Assembly (NCBI RefSeq): GCF_010093535.1
Contig: NW_022985168.1
Span: 878,752 to 942,751, forward strand
Length of the DNA stretch: 64,000 bases
From: Lindgomyces ingoldianus
Taxonomy: Eukaryota > Ascomycota > Dothideomycetes > Pleosporales > Lindgomycetaceae
Direction: 5' to 3'
Positions 1 to 12,220 of this stretch are shown piece after piece (the stretch's first letter is position 1; every line of letters starts with the position of its first letter). The position numbers and the translations under genes were made by a program. The notes under the pieces were generated by a model. That model made no database searches and was not told the DNA's origin. It worked only from the letters and a program-made list of their open reading frames with translations.

Positions 1-2392
1 ATATTAAAAGCTTATTAAACTTATCTTAGAAAAAAACATATAACAAGTTATAGTAGTCTTAAAAGACTATTATTTTTAAGTTAGTGTGTTTTTAGGGAGC
101 TAAAGCTTAGTCTATATTAGAAATTATAACTGCGTAGATTTTATAATCTAGTTATTAAGCTAGAGTTATAAATAGGGCAGGTTCTATGTAGCAGATGTCT
201 ATCTGCTGTTTAAGTCCTAGTTTATGTCTAAATTAGGTAAGTAAAAATTTTATAAAGGCTTTCTTTTCTTTAAGTTTAAGTAGTTATTAAATTATTTTAT
301 ATAGCCTATCTTAGTAAAAGGCCTAGCTTATTAGCCTTACTTAAGTAGTTCTTTTCTAAGTTATTAAAAAGTAGGTCTAAAGACCTTCTATATTAAGTGC
401 TACTTAGGTGTTGTTTAGGTGTAAGTGTAAGTATATATCTTAGCATTAAAAAAAGTTAAAGTTTAGAACTTACTTTTAGTAATTAAAGGCAACTTTATGC
501 TAATATAGCTATAGTTGTTCTAAGATTAGGTTATAACATCTTATGTTTATTACATAAAGCTTAATCTGCTTCTTATAGTGTTAGTAAGTAATTATAATAG
601 TTATAGTACAAAAAATAGAACCTTTTTTAAGTTATTTTCTATTAAATCTAGTTAAGTAAATTATTTAGGTAAGCAGTGTTAATTAAAGATTTAGTTTATG
701 TGCTAGTTTTTTATTAATGTAACCTATACTGTTTACTTCTAAGTTAATAAAAGCCTATATTAAGGCTAATATAGTTCTTTATTATAAATATATAGAAATA
801 TTAACTTAGTACTTCTAGTTATTAGTAGAGGACTTAGCCTATAAGTTAGCAGAGATCTAGTGTTAAATTAGTCCTAAGGGGCAACTTAGCCCTAGGACAA
901 GCCTTTTTGCAGGCTTCTACTACTATAGCTGCAGCTATGTTAAAAGTAGTAAAAAAGATTAAGGCTTAAATATAAGTTAAAGCTCTTACAGAAATAAGAT
1001 TAAAACAGTAAAAATTTTTAATAAGTGCTAGTAGCACTACTTGCGTAGACTTAAAAAAAAGAAATAAAGTAGTTTTAAAAAATATAACTATGCTTACTAC
1101 ACTTAAAGTATTAACTTTTTTTTTTATAATCTTTACACTTTCTAAAACTAACTAAAGTATAATTTAAATTAATTTCTATTACATTAGAGTCTTTATTTAT
1201 AACTGCGCTAGTTTAAGGGTGTATTAGAGCTTGTACAAGGAGGAACCTTATGTTATTATTATAGGTAGCAATTAGGTTCACATACGCGTTAAGGTTGTTT
1301 AGAAGGGGTTCTTCTACTATAGCGCGTTATAGTTTAGTTAAGAGGGAGTTATATAAGGCTATAATTAGACCTATCTTATTTAGGCCTATATTAAATGCAA
1401 GTTAGCAGAACTTAGTAAAGTGTAAAGTAAAGCTTTTTCTTTTTTATTATAAAGTGTTTAGGTAACTTAGAGCTATTAACTTTTTATTTAAGTTTCTATA
1501 AGTTACTTATAAAAACACTATAAATTAATTTAAGTTAATAATATTATTATTTATTAGTAAGTTAATTAAGGCTATTATATTATAGTTAAGTTAAAAGTAG
1601 GTATATAGTAACTAAAAGTGTTTAAAGGGGAATTAGTCTATATTTTCTTTAAGTTTATATTAAAGCTTATATAAGAAAGAAGGTAAGTCTTTCTATTTTT
1701 TATTAAACAGTAAAGAATTAGAGAGTTAGTTAGATTTTATTACTAAGTTAAAAAAGTTACAAGTTATAAGCAGCATTAGGTAGAAAAAAGTTAAGCTATC
1801 TCTAGACTTCTAAGTAAGCTTTAAAGCTAGTAAGTTCTTAGTTCCTACTACTATAATAAAAGTTAAGGTAGAAATAGACTACTTAATAACATAAAGCTAT
1901 TTTTTAAAGTCTTTTTAAAAAGCTTTAAAGCTTACAACATAGCAGCTTTTTTATAAAGTAAGCGCTTTTTAAAAGGCTTTTTAGCTTACTTTAATAGCTT
2001 AAAGTTATATAAGTACTAAGCTTATTAAATTAGATTTAGAGGCTATTTTTAGCTAAAGTTTTAACACAACATAATGTTATAATTATGCATAAGTAAGGTT
2101 ATAGAGCTTTACAAAAGTCTAGTTTAATTACTACGTAAAGTATTATAGTAAGTACAAGACATTATATAAGAAACAGAAAGGTTTAGAAAGAAATTAGTAA
2201 TTAAATACTTAGCTTAAAAGTCTAAGCGCTTTAGGTATAAATTAAGCCTGTTCTAGGTTTAGTTAGTGTTAAGGCAGTTTATGCTTAAGTTTATATCTGT
2301 GTTATGTTGTGTTTGTGTTAGACGTGCACTAATAATACTCTAGTACGCGTCTAATACAGTTATGTCTGGGATCCGGGGAGGATACCGTGACA
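1..2392 (-). mobile_element. GypA copy 1, Ty3/Gypsy retrotransposon, 5' part only, RIP-degraded
   Basis: This is the right-hand end of a minus-strand Gypsy element whose left part lies outside the window. Bases 1-2074 match 12,221-14,290 of GypA copy 2 in the same orientation, so they hold the leader and gag side of the element. Bases 2075-2392 are its 5' LTR. The flank just right of the LTR is gcatt, and the uninterrupted CopC copy 2 has gcatc at the matching place (60,406-60,410), which supports a 5-bp target duplication and insertion into CopC. No reading frame stays open. The gag identity rests on position in copy 2, not on a motif seen here. Confidence 0.85.
2075..2392 (-). repeat. GypA 5' LTR (318 bp)
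   Basis: Same 318-bp length and sequence as the LTRs at 8740-9057 and 14291-14608. It begins tgttataatt (mutated from tgtcacgatt) and ends ataccgtgaca. The right, outer end is clean, while the left, inner end is changed by C-to-T and G-to-A. Confidence 0.9.
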
Positions 2393-2492
2393 GCATTTTA
2401 GCAAAGACTCTAGTAGAGCAGATAAATATTAAAAATTAAGTAAATAAAATTAAACTATTAAATAATATATTTAAGAAAAAGCTTAATTTATA
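2393..2492 (+). mobile_element. CopC copy 1, fragment 1 (Copia leader/gag side)
   Basis: Matches 60,406-60,503 of CopC copy 2 and continues at 19,275 after PogA copy 1. The join aattta-TA, then tatagttaac at 19,277, reads straight through in copy 2 as aatttatacatagc, so PogA copy 1 inserted at a TA here. Confidence 0.85.
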
Positions 2493-2899
2493 ACGTACTT
2501 TACAGGCGAGTTGCTTACACACCTAAGTTGCTTACTTTTGCTAAGACTCTACTACACTACTTTTTCTACACTAATGTATTTCTAATAATACTACTTAAAT
2601 GTGTTAAAAGAACATTAAATATAGCTTATACTTTAGGCTTTTAAATAAAACATAACACTTTTTAAGTAATAAGCTATAGCTATTTATAAAGTTTTTTAAA
2701 AAATAATAAGTAACTAACACACTAAATAACTTTTCTAAGCTAATTATATAGCTAACTTATAAAAGCTAAATAATAATAAAAAGTAAGTAATTATTTAGCA
2801 TATACTTAAGCTAGATGTGTAAGGATTTTCTCTCTAGCTAGTAGCTATAGCTAATATAGCTAATTTTTTACACGCTAAGTATAATATAAGCTATATTAG

Positions 2900-4040
2900 C
2901 ATAAACTAGCTTAATATATTTATTAAGTGTTACTTAAAGCTTAAAGTAAAGTTTAAGTATAACTATAACTATAAAAAAGCTTTTTATAAAATTTTTATAG
3001 TAATTTAAAGCTAGTTTAACTTTATAAAAAACATTAAAGCTAAGTATAGCATTTAAGATAAAAACATATATAACTTTAATAAAATAAAGTTTATAATAGG
3101 CTAAATATCTACTAAAGTAGTTATTATAAGTTTAAAGAGATAAAAATAGCTAAAAGTAGTTTAGCTAGGTAACTAGAAGTAAATAACAGCTATCTAGAGC
3201 ATTAATGCTAAAAGGTAGGCTATTTTACTTTTTATTATCTTTTAAGATAGTAACTACTTTTTAAACTAGTATAAAAAAATCTACTTTAAAATTAAGTTCT
3301 TATAATCTTTAAGCATAGCTAGACTACTAATTAGCTTAGTCTAGACTAGTTAAAGCACTTTAATATGTATATAAAAAAGTGTACTATTAGTAGCTACTAT
3401 TTACTAGTTATTAATAGCTATAAAAGCTATAACTTACTTTATTTTTAGTAATACTATAAAAATAATAAAAATATTACTATTTATATACTTTTTTACTTAT
3501 TACACTTTTAATAGCTACTTAATATAGGTTGTTTTACTTCTTTAAAAATAGTGTATAAGTGCTAAGCTAAAAACCTTATATATAACTAAATTACTTATAT
3601 TATAAAAATAAAGTTCTTACTATGCTTTAAAGTAGCTTATAATGCTATAATTACTTATAGTAATATTTAAAAAAAAGTTTAAAGCGCTAAATTAGTTTTT
3701 TTTAACTTATAATAAGTTATAATAGGCCTTAATGTAAAGTTACACACTCTATTACTACTACTACTTATATATAATAAGCTCTAGTAGTTATAAACTTTAA
3801 GTAATACTTTAAAACTTAAGTTATAATTAATGCTTAACTATAAAAATAAAAATTTAAAAGTATATAAATAGTTTACTAACTTTTATAGTTAAAGTATTTA
3901 AAAAAGTTTTAAAAAAGTAGTAATAATTATATATAAGCTAGTGTTAGTATAATAGAAAATTACTAAGCTTTAAGCAGTTAATAAAGCTACTATGTAACAT
4001 AAATTATATAAAAGAAAGTAAATTAAAGTAAAAAAATCTT
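2900..4040 (+). pseudogene. PogA copy 1 transposase, degenerate
   Basis: Read on the plus strand, the frame keeps the outline of a Fot1/pogo DDE transposase. Around 3068-3100 is the YNFDETGF-like block with the first catalytic Asp, here mutated to Asn. Around 3404-3435 is the second block, LLVINSYKSYN, where pogo proteins have LLxDGHxSH. Around 3485-3535 is the third block, ending LNVGCF, where the family has LDVGCF. In-frame TAA/TAG codons fall at expected Trp and Gln positions, as RIP would produce. The C-terminal basic tail lies beyond PogB, at about 18,963-19,130. It cannot encode an active enzyme. Confidence 0.8.
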
Positions 4041-4299
4041 TAATAACATAGTCTACAAGCAAATGTTCAACACAAGCAAGTGTTCTATCCCACTACTAAA
4101 TTTAACTTTAAAGACTATTAATTTAATAACGCAAAAATATACTATATAAAATAAACTACTATAGAATTATTTAATATTTTTACATGTATAAGAGTTATGC
4201 CTAGGCTTGTTGCAGCGCTTACAGCGCTGTACGCGCGCTGCGCTGCTTTTAGTAGGTAACTCCTTCTAAGGCATTTTACTACCTTTTACTATACTAGTA

Positions 4300-5650
4300 A
4301 GCTTCTAAGTACTTAACTTAAAGCTTTAATAACTTATTAAAGTTTTTTCTTTCTAAATTTACTTTTTTTTACGCTGCTTACACTTTATAGCTACCTTATA
4401 AGCCCTCTCTAGAGCAGCTGCTTAATTATGCTATAGAATAGTAATATAAGCTATCTTAGTAGCGCCCTTACTTAGCTACTTTACTAGATTAAGCATAGTA
4501 AAAAAAATAAATTCTAATGCCTTTAAATTTAATTATATAGTAAAGTTAACTAAGCCTTAACTTTATAAAAATTACTAGGTGTTTAAGCCTCTTAAGTAGT
4601 ATTTAGTAGTAGAGTAGCTAGCTAATTAAGTAGCTGTATATTAAGCTTTAAAAGCACTAGCTTTAGGTTAAATAGAACTAGTTATATAGCTTTAAAGCCT
4701 ACACAGATATTATCTATTATAATTAAGTAACTAAATGCTGCTTTAAAAGCTAGTAGAAAGGTTAGCTTATTAATATAGTTAATCTAGTAGTAAATTAACT
4801 AGCTAATCTTAGTACTATACACACGCTTTAACAGCAAAAAGCAGCTAACGTTAAGCAGCTATAGAATATGTAACGCGTGTGCTAGCATACAGAGCGCTAT
4901 AATACGCCTTTACTTACAGAGCTCTAAGAATTTAACAGAGTAATAGCTTTTATAGCTATTAAAAATAAGTAGCTACTATAAGCCTACTAAGTAATTTTTT
5001 ATATGTAGATTAAAGTGCTTTAGCTATATAATTTTATGTTTATTAGTTATTTAGCTATTATTGCTAACACTAATAGCCTAGTTTTTTAGTATATTCTTAT
5101 TTTTATACTAGGCAGATAAGTAATGCTTGCCTTTAAAGATTACATATAGAAGTATTACCTACTTATTTATGTTAATGCCTGTAATAACTGTTACCTATTT
5201 ACAGTTACCTAGCTATATAGCCTTTAGCTAATTATGTCTATCTATGCCTATAATAACTATTTAGCTTAATATAACCTCTATTTAAAAGCTTATTTTGTTA
5301 AAATTATACATGTCTTAATTTATAATGCTGTACTTTAATTATATAGCCTTTATAAGCTTAAACTACTTACTTATAATTGCTAAATCTTTACATTTTACTT
5401 ATTAGTAATTATATAGTTAGCTAAGGTAAGTTTTAACTGCTAGCGTACGCGCAACAAAGTTAGATAGCTAGTTAATACCTACTAGTAGAGCGCTGCGCTT
5501 AGTAAGAAGCTTGTTAGCTATCTCTTATATAGCACCTAAAGTAGGCGTAAATCCTTAGAAATCTAGATTAAGTATATGCTTAATAATTACCTCTTCTTTT
5601 AGCTTTGTAAGCTTCTTGTTGTTAGCTGTATAGTTGTGTTACATAGTTAT
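4300..5650 (-). pseudogene. PogB transposase, degenerate
   Basis: The minus strand carries a pogo-type DDE transposase. Reading right to left, a YNFDE-like block lies near 5283-5315, followed by a region corresponding to QPGNREWVTVI and GINxxGW (about 5150-5240), then KGKHYLSA-Y (about 5105-5130). These are typical of fungal Fot1/pogo transposases between the first and second catalytic Asp. Stops are frequent and fit Trp/Gln codons hit by RIP. The C-terminal part runs towards 4300. The frame is inactive. Confidence 0.75.
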
Positions 5651-5744
5651 CCCTACGCGTTGTTAGCAGAGAGCTATTTAATTAACATTATAAAGTGCTG
5701 TAGCGCGCCTTTTAGTTAAAGACATGTCTCTATTAAGAGCTTAA

Positions 5745-6034
5745 TGTAACGATGCTACGAATCGTTCCATCTCGGGTCGCTCGGATCCTATCCGAAGGGT
5801 CCCCGTATCGGCCCCGACCATGACTCGACCCAGTCCCCTGCAGTTACCCCTATTCCCTTATGTATTTAGTCGCACCTTGCCCCTGTAGCTAGCTTAGTAG
5901 TTTTCTAATATCCTACGTACAAGGCCTATAGGTGTTATTAGTATTCCCAGGTCTCTAAGTCCCTACGCACTCCTATATGCCTCTAAGTAGATTTATACTG
6001 CATTTAGACCTATTGTCTTGCCTACGCTGTTACA
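5745..6034 (+). repeat. GypB 5' LTR (290 bp)
   Basis: Begins tgtaacgatgctacgaatcg and ends ctacgctgttaca. The first half keeps its CG-rich sequence, while the inner half is RIP-mutated. The following internal sequence, ttatattagaaaac, is the same as after the LTR at 59,583. Confidence 0.92.
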
Positions 6035-6239
6035 TTATATTAGAAAACTTACTTTTGCTAGTAACAGCCTTATTAATAATATTACATTAATTGTTTATTT
6101 AACTATATCTAACTCTAAGAAGTGTTTAATTTAGTTTAGGTTATAGTTTTTACACACTATTATATTAAATTATTTAGTTATTATAAATAGAATCTTAAAA
6201 ACTTTTTATTAACTAAAGCCTTTAAGTTTAGAACTTTTT

Positions 6240-7560
6240 ATCCCCTATAATTAAAATTGCCTTTAGAAAAGTTATAAAAAATGTGCTAAAGTAGAAACTT
6301 AAAGACTACTAATAACTTATTAGAATTAAAGATAACTACTAATGCCTAACTCTTAACTACTATTAGATCTTATTATAAAGACTATAACCTGTTCTAGCTA
6401 TAGCTGTAGTAAGATACTTACTTTTAAAACTAAACTACTACTAACTTTAATAGCTAAACTCTTTTTTATAGAACTTAAAGCTAAAAACTTACTAGATTTA
6501 AAGTTAAACTTTAGTAGTATAGCCCTTAAAAACTAAGTTGCTTAATTAAGAGCATAAATTAAATAGCTAACTAGATTAAAAATTATTAGTTCTAATTAAC
6601 CCCTACTAACTACTAAATTACTTATAATAATGCCTTAAATTACTCTTACTACTTTAATAGTAAAAGACTTTTTAGGCACTCTTAAGCTTTTTTAAAGCTA
6701 CTTTACTAAATATATACTTAAAATTAAGAACTTTATAGACAGTAAAAAACCTATGTTTAAATAATAGTAAGCCTTTATTATAGATAGACTTAACATTAAT
6801 GTAGATTACTATTAGAGTAAGCACACACGCATAGCGCTAGTATAGGGACACACTGCTAGTATTGCAAAGGAATACCTAGAGCCTAGATACCTAGCTAAAT
6901 TAGATTACTTTTAGTTTAAAAACATAAAAGAAATAATTAAGCTTTTATAAACTTACTTTATTACTAGTAATAAAAAAATAAAGGTGTAACAGGCATTTTA
7001 AACTCTAAGAATAAGTAAAAAAAAAGTGTTCTTTACTTTTAAAGCTTACTTTATTAGTGCTGTTATTAAAAAGTTTATATTAAAAGCAGAATAGTTTTTC
7101 TACTTATAAAAGAAAATACTACCTAGCTTAAAAGTACTAAACTTAGGTTTTAAACATACTTAAAAGGGCTTTTTTAAGACTATAGTAGCCTACCTAACAG
7201 CTTATAACATAAAAAAAAGGAATACCCCTACTATTTTAAAGTAAACTATTAATCTTACCTAACAGTCTACTATTAGACCTAGTATAGATTAGTCTTAGAA
7301 GGTTTCTAGTAATACATCTAAGGTAGTATACTATTCTAGTGCACTCTAACCTGCACCTCTATTAGTACTCTAGTCTACCTTAGTTACCTATAGACAATCT
7401 AGCTAAACACCTGCCTTAGAAAGACAGACAACTTCTAGCAACTATTATAATTATAGAAAACTAGAACATTTTACTAGCAACTACTCTATCTCTAGAGTAT
7501 AAGAAATAGAGGTAAAGCAGTAAAATTTTAAAAAAAAATTTATAGACATAAATAATTTTA
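6240..7560 (+). pseudogene. GypB gag, degenerate, with CCHC zinc knuckle
   Basis: Gag forms the particle and binds element RNA. The recognisable part is near the C-terminus, at 7443-7487: a Y-x2-Y-x4-H-x4-Y pattern that becomes C-x2-C-x4-H-x4-C when TAT codons are read back as TGT. This is the nucleocapsid zinc knuckle of retroelement Gag. Upstream, no motif is visible and the frame is full of TAG/TAA. The N-terminal limit is approximate. Confidence 0.6.
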
Positions 7561-7899
7561 ATCTAGATGCCTTTTAGATAAGAAATAGTAACACTTAAAA
7601 AAACTTTTTATTTTAGGCTTAAGTAAGTATAATTTATTAAACATTAATCTATTACACTTATTTAGAAAAAAACACTTTTAAGTCTCTACTATTTTATATT
7701 TAAAAAGCATTAGAGTCTGTTTAAATTCTTTAGTTAATACTAGCGCCTATAGTTTTTTATTTATTAACTTACTAACTACTAAGTTATTATTTTAATGCCT
7801 TTATATTCTTATCTAACGCTTACTATTTAAAGTTATAGTTAAGGGCTTTTAAGATTAGATCTAAGTCCCTGTCTACTAGTATATCTACCTGCACATGTA

Positions 7900-8734
7900 A
7901 ATTAATAGAAGAAGTATCTAAAACTACTTTTTTATTATTATAGACCTTAGCTCCTAGAATTACATTATTAGCATTAAATAGTTACATTATTTTAAACTTT
8001 ATTTAGATATAAAGAGAAATTAGATTATATAGCCTAGTAAATATCTACTTACTTATAAACCTTTGCTACTCTTACTTATGCAATTAACCTAGCTTATGCG
8101 CAATAAAGAAGTAGAGCTAGATATTAAACAACGCAACACACTATAGAAAAAGGACTAATTTTAGTAGTTATGCAGCCTAACTATCTACTGCATTAAGAGT
8201 TTACTAAGGCTACTAAAATTATATAAATCTTCTATTATCTATAGTCTAAAGACACTTAAATTATTTTTCTACCTATTTATTAAAAAGTCTAAAATAGGTC
8301 TAAAGAAGGTCTATTTAGCTACTATTACTCTAATTTTAGTAAATGCTTTTTATTTTAATATAAAAAGAAAAAAAATAAGTTCTTTTTAACTTTTATTTAT
8401 AAAATTAAGTAGTTAATTAAAGATAAGTAAGCTTTATAGTTAGACACTAAATATAAAACTAAAGCATTAGTAAACCTTTAATTACCTTCTAAATACTATT
8501 AGTACTAAGATGTATTTAGCTACACAGCAGCTTACTAGCTACTAGTACATTGTCTATATAACTACAAGATTATCCTTATAGAGCCTCTTTCTAATAGTTA
8601 CAGTCTGTTGTACAAACAGAACCTTAAGGAGCTAGAGGCAATAAAGAAATATATTATAGACAATCTAAAATATAGCTTTATTAAGTAAAGTTAGAGCCCT
8701 TTTACATCTCTTATTTTTTATGTATAGAAACTAA
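7900..8734 (+). pseudogene. GypB protease and N-terminal reverse transcriptase, degenerate
   Basis: At about 7971-8003 the frame reads AL(N)S-x3-LNFI, the RIP form of the ALxDSGA aspartic protease signature of Gypsy elements. At 8520-8734 is the RT start: a HRPYDY-like block, an EL.AI..YI..NL..GFI block, and a SPF.S.I.FV.K segment. The frame is cut at 8734 by GypA copy 2, with the 5-bp duplication atagt at 8735-8739. The rest of the RT resumes at 14,614 in the sequence VDYxKLN. Confidence 0.75.
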
Positions 8735-8739
8735 ATAGT

Positions 8740-9057
8740 TGTCACGATTGTGCACAAGTAAGGTTATAGAGCTTCACGGAGGTCTAGTTTAATTACTACG
8801 TAAGGTATCATAGTAGGTACAAGACATTGTGTAAGAAACAGAAAAGTTTAGAAGAAAATTAGTAATTAAATACTTAGCTTAGAAGTCTAAGCGCTTTAGG
8901 TATAAATTAAGCCTGTTCTAGGTTTAGTTAGTGTTAAGGTAGTTTATGCTTAAGTTTATGTCTATATTATGTTGTGTTTATGTTAGACGTGCACTAATAA
9001 TACTCTAGTACGCGTCTAATACAGTTATGTCTAGGATCTAGAGAGGATACTATAACA
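8740..9057 (-). repeat. GypA copy 2 3' LTR
   Basis: Starts tgtcacgattgtgcac and ends gatactataaca. The left, outer end is clean and the inner end is mutated (ctaggatctagag against ctgggatccgggg in the partner LTR). Confidence 0.92.
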
Positions 9058-9070
9058 GTACCCCCCCTCT
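9058..9070 (-). other. GypA polypurine tract (complement)
   Basis: gtaccccccctctt follows the 3' LTR directly. On the element's strand this is a run of G and A next to the 3' LTR, the usual plus-strand primer position. It is one of the few C runs left in the region. Confidence 0.7.
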
Positions 9071-9299
9071 TATTAGAAAGGGAATCCTTTACATTAGTAG
9101 TTCTAGCATTAGGTTGTCTTTATTAGGGTACAGGTTTAGTTTAGATAGGTATTAGGCATAGAATTAGGTTACTGCAGAGTTCTTTTATAGGGCTTTTACA
9201 GGTTCCTACAACAGTTTGTTGTATCTAGTCTATTTTATAAAGTATTTATAAGTACATTTTTTCTTATTAAACTAGATCTATTTAATGTCTTTTACAACA

Positions 9300-10620
9300 T
9301 ATTCTAGTTTGTTATTTATAATAATAAGTTTAAGTAGCAGGTTTAGCTGTCTAGGTAGATAGTTAGATTTAGAGGCTACTTAGCGCAGCAACAATACGTG
9401 AAACACAGGGTGTATCTTTATGCTGTTAGGTAGGATTAATTAGTAAGCGTGTAATAAGACTATATAGGCTACTGTAAAAGGGCTAAGGTTCTTCTAATTA
9501 AGTTTTTTTTAATTATTAGTTTATTTAGATATTTCTAGCGTCTAGCTAGACCTTCTTGCTAGCTGCATACACAGGGGCAGAGGTTTAGGATTAGTTTACA
9601 TACTCTTGTTAAAAAGCTTAAGCCTATGTAAGCTTTTTATAAACATATTTAGATATATTTTAAATCTTATTAATAAGTCTATTTGCATTTGTTACTTATA
9701 TAGATTAATAAGTTAGTTAAGGGGTATTTATAAGTAGTTTAAATTTTATTTAAAGGTAGTATCTATAGTTTACTAAGAACAAGAATACTTATGTTAATTT
9801 AGATGTTATGTTATTAGCTTTAAACTATGCTGTAGCTAACTATTTTACTTAGTTATCTTACTAGTAGTTTATGTACGCTTATAGGACTTATTTTATTATA
9901 GCATTTATGTTCTTAGTCTAGCTATTAGTCTCTAGGTAAAAAGCTGTAGATAGATAGAGGATAATTTAGAGCTATTTATAGAGTTTGTTCTAGAAGGCTA
10001 AGACAAACTGCGTACCTCTGTCTAATATAATTATGTTAGGCAGGCTATAGTAAACCTATACGTATTAGTAGAATAACTAGGCTATATTAGGGGCAGTTAT
10101 AGAGAAACATAGTATTAAGTGTTAATACTTAGTTAAGTAATTAATAACTACTATAATATTTATGTACTTTTTAGATAAAAGTAGGTTTATAATAAAATTA
10201 ATTAATATATCTTTTTAAGCTTGTTTAGAGATTAGGAGCAGTTTAAGTAAGCTATTATACCTTTTTTAAAAGGCCTTTACTTTACAGTAAGTATAGCAAC
10301 ATAATATGTATTAGCGTACAGTATAGAACATGCGGGGCTAGTAGTACTCTCTCTGTAGTAGGTTAAAAGTCTTTTCTCTGCCTAAGTGTCCTTTAACAAG
10401 CAAGTTATGTATAATTTAGAGTAGTTTAATTCTTAGTTTATTAGAATTAAGAATTATAAGTTAGTTACAGTAATATAGCTTACTATTTTAGTTTTTATAG
10501 TTAGCTAGTGTTACTTTCTTTAACTAACTAGTGCTATTTTAGAGCAGGTCTAAAGTTTCTTAAATAAATTTATTATTTAAATACTTATTAGTAATAATTT
10601 AATTAATTATCTAATTTATT
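9300..10620 (-). pseudogene. GypA integrase, degenerate
   Basis: Integrase inserts the cDNA into the genome. On the minus strand around 10,260-10,460 the frame keeps an HHCC zinc-binding region in RIP form: a LxGHLGRRKTF-like stretch, then ERxYYxPRM, then a Cys-x2-Cys-like position followed by KAF. The DDE core should lie at lower coordinates, towards 9300, but I did not resolve its residues. Many stops. Confidence 0.65.
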
Positions 10621-10949
10621 TTATTTAGGTTAAGGTCTAAAAATAGCTTAGGTTAGAGTAAAGTTTAGTGTTAAGCCTTTTACACTTTTTTTTAAGCAAG
10701 GATATTTTAAAATTACTTTATAAAAGCATCTAGTTTCCCTTTATCTTAACTAGGATAATAAGTAATTTTAAAATTAAAATAAAATAGGTATTTAGACTAA
10801 TAGGCTTATTAGTAGCTAAGTTATTTTATAGTTACAAAGTACTACAAGTTCTTATAGTTAAATAGGACCTGTATTAGATGCGCTATACTTTCTAGTTTAG
10901 GTTGCTATTGTTTAAAGCAGTATACTATAGCAAGTAATTCTTTATTATA

Positions 10950-11440
10950 GATCTTATAATTACCTTTTACAGGACTTATTCTTTTTAAGAAGTATATAAT
11001 AGGCCTAATAGTCCTATCTAGCTTAGTCTAGAAGAGAACTCCTACTACTACATAGTCTAAGGCATTAGCTTTTATAAGTATTAGTAGTTTAGAGTTAAAG
11101 TAGTAGAGTATTAAAGCTTTAGTAAAGGCTTTTTTTAGCTAGTTAAAGAACTATTAGTAATTTAAGTTAAAGTTAAATTAAACCTTTTTTTTAGTAAGTG
11201 TAATTATAAGGCTTACTAGCTGTAAGAAGTTATTAATAAATTATTAGTAAAAGTTAGTAAATTTTATAAAGGCTTAAACATCTTTTATGTCCTTTAAGTA
11301 TTACTAATCTAGCACAGTCTAAACCTTAATAGGGTCTATTTAGATACTATTTATAGAGATTACATATCCTAAATATATAACCTTTAATTAGTAGAACTTA
11401 TATTTGTCTATGTTAAGTTGCAGACCTGCTTCTTCTATAG
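10950..11440 (-). pseudogene. GypA RNase H and end of RT, degenerate
   Basis: Near 10,990-11,070 the minus strand reads VVGVLF followed by a Gypsy RNase H-like stretch with DRTIRP, matching the AxGxVLSQ region of Ty3-type RNase H. The segment between RNase H and the RT active site contains the 201-bp solo LTR insertion. Confidence 0.65.
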
Positions 11441-11441
11441 C

Positions 11442-11652
11442 CTTTATGTAAGGCCGGATGTCCCAGAACGGGCCAGTATGGCCTCACCTGACCTGTTTGG
11501 AGGTTGTATGACCTGTGCTTTGTATATAAGCATGAATCCTGACAAGCGAAGCTTGGCAGCGATTCGTCTCTCTTACAATACACTCCTATCTTTCTCTGAA
11601 AGCTTGCTCTTAGTGCTATCTGTGCTACTTACCATCCTATCTTTACACTTTA
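11442..11652 (+). repeat. Solo LTR, 201-bp family, copy 1, with TSD cttta
   Basis: The insert 11,447-11,647 starts tgtaaggccggatg and ends tatctttaca (TG...CA), flanked by cttta at 11,442-11,446 and 11,648-11,652. A second copy at 19,742-19,942 has the same length and different flanks. The 5-bp duplication and TG/CA ends point to a solo LTR of an LTR retrotransposon. It is much less RIP-mutated than the GypA sequence around it, so it is either younger or too short to be a good target. A short open frame across it (11,418-11,699) is chance. Confidence 0.88.
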
Positions 11653-12220
11653 GCACTAAGCGTACATGCTGTTTGTGCTCTAAAAGGCTATTACTGTAGA
11701 TTAGAATATTGTTAATATATGTAGTGCAGAACACGTCTAGGTAGGGTTAGAGCAAGTTATTTACAAAATGTTAAAAAGTACTAGGCGTGTTAGCTAAGCT
11801 AAAGGGCATTACTAGGTACTTAAATAGTCTATATTAGGTCTAAAACACTGTTAGCTACTTATTACCCTTTACTATCTTTAGCTTATTAAAGGTAGTAATA
11901 ATATCTAACTTTATAAAATACTTTACTTTACTTAGTTAGCTTAGGGTTTTCTGTAAAAGAGAAATTAAGTATTAGTTTTTAATAGTAACAGTATTTAGTC
12001 CTTAGTAGTTAACATAGAATTAGAGCCTACCCCTAAGTTTTTTTATAAATAGTATAAGTAACACTACTAGTAAGAAGCTAGCTTAAATAAACTCTTTTTT
12101 TAGGTTCTTATTAAAGTATTTTTAAAGCACTTTTAATTTATTTAGCAACATTTTATATAGTAGCCTATAACTAAGTTATTTGCTAGGCTTAAAAGTTATC
12201 TAGTAATTATATAGACATTA
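11653..12220 (-). pseudogene. GypA reverse transcriptase, degenerate
   Basis: The active-site block lies at about 11,696-11,726 on the minus strand: TTYI(N)(N)ILIY, the RIP form of the TYIDDILIYS box of Gypsy RT. Both catalytic Asp codons are now AAC/AAT. The fingers and palm region follows to about 12,200. The enzyme would be dead even without the stop codons. Confidence 0.82.

Noticed and set aside
11418..11699. 93-codon open frame
   Set aside because: It covers the 201-bp solo LTR plus flanks on the plus strand, while the surrounding GypA RT is on the minus strand. Frame open by chance in a low-RIP insert.
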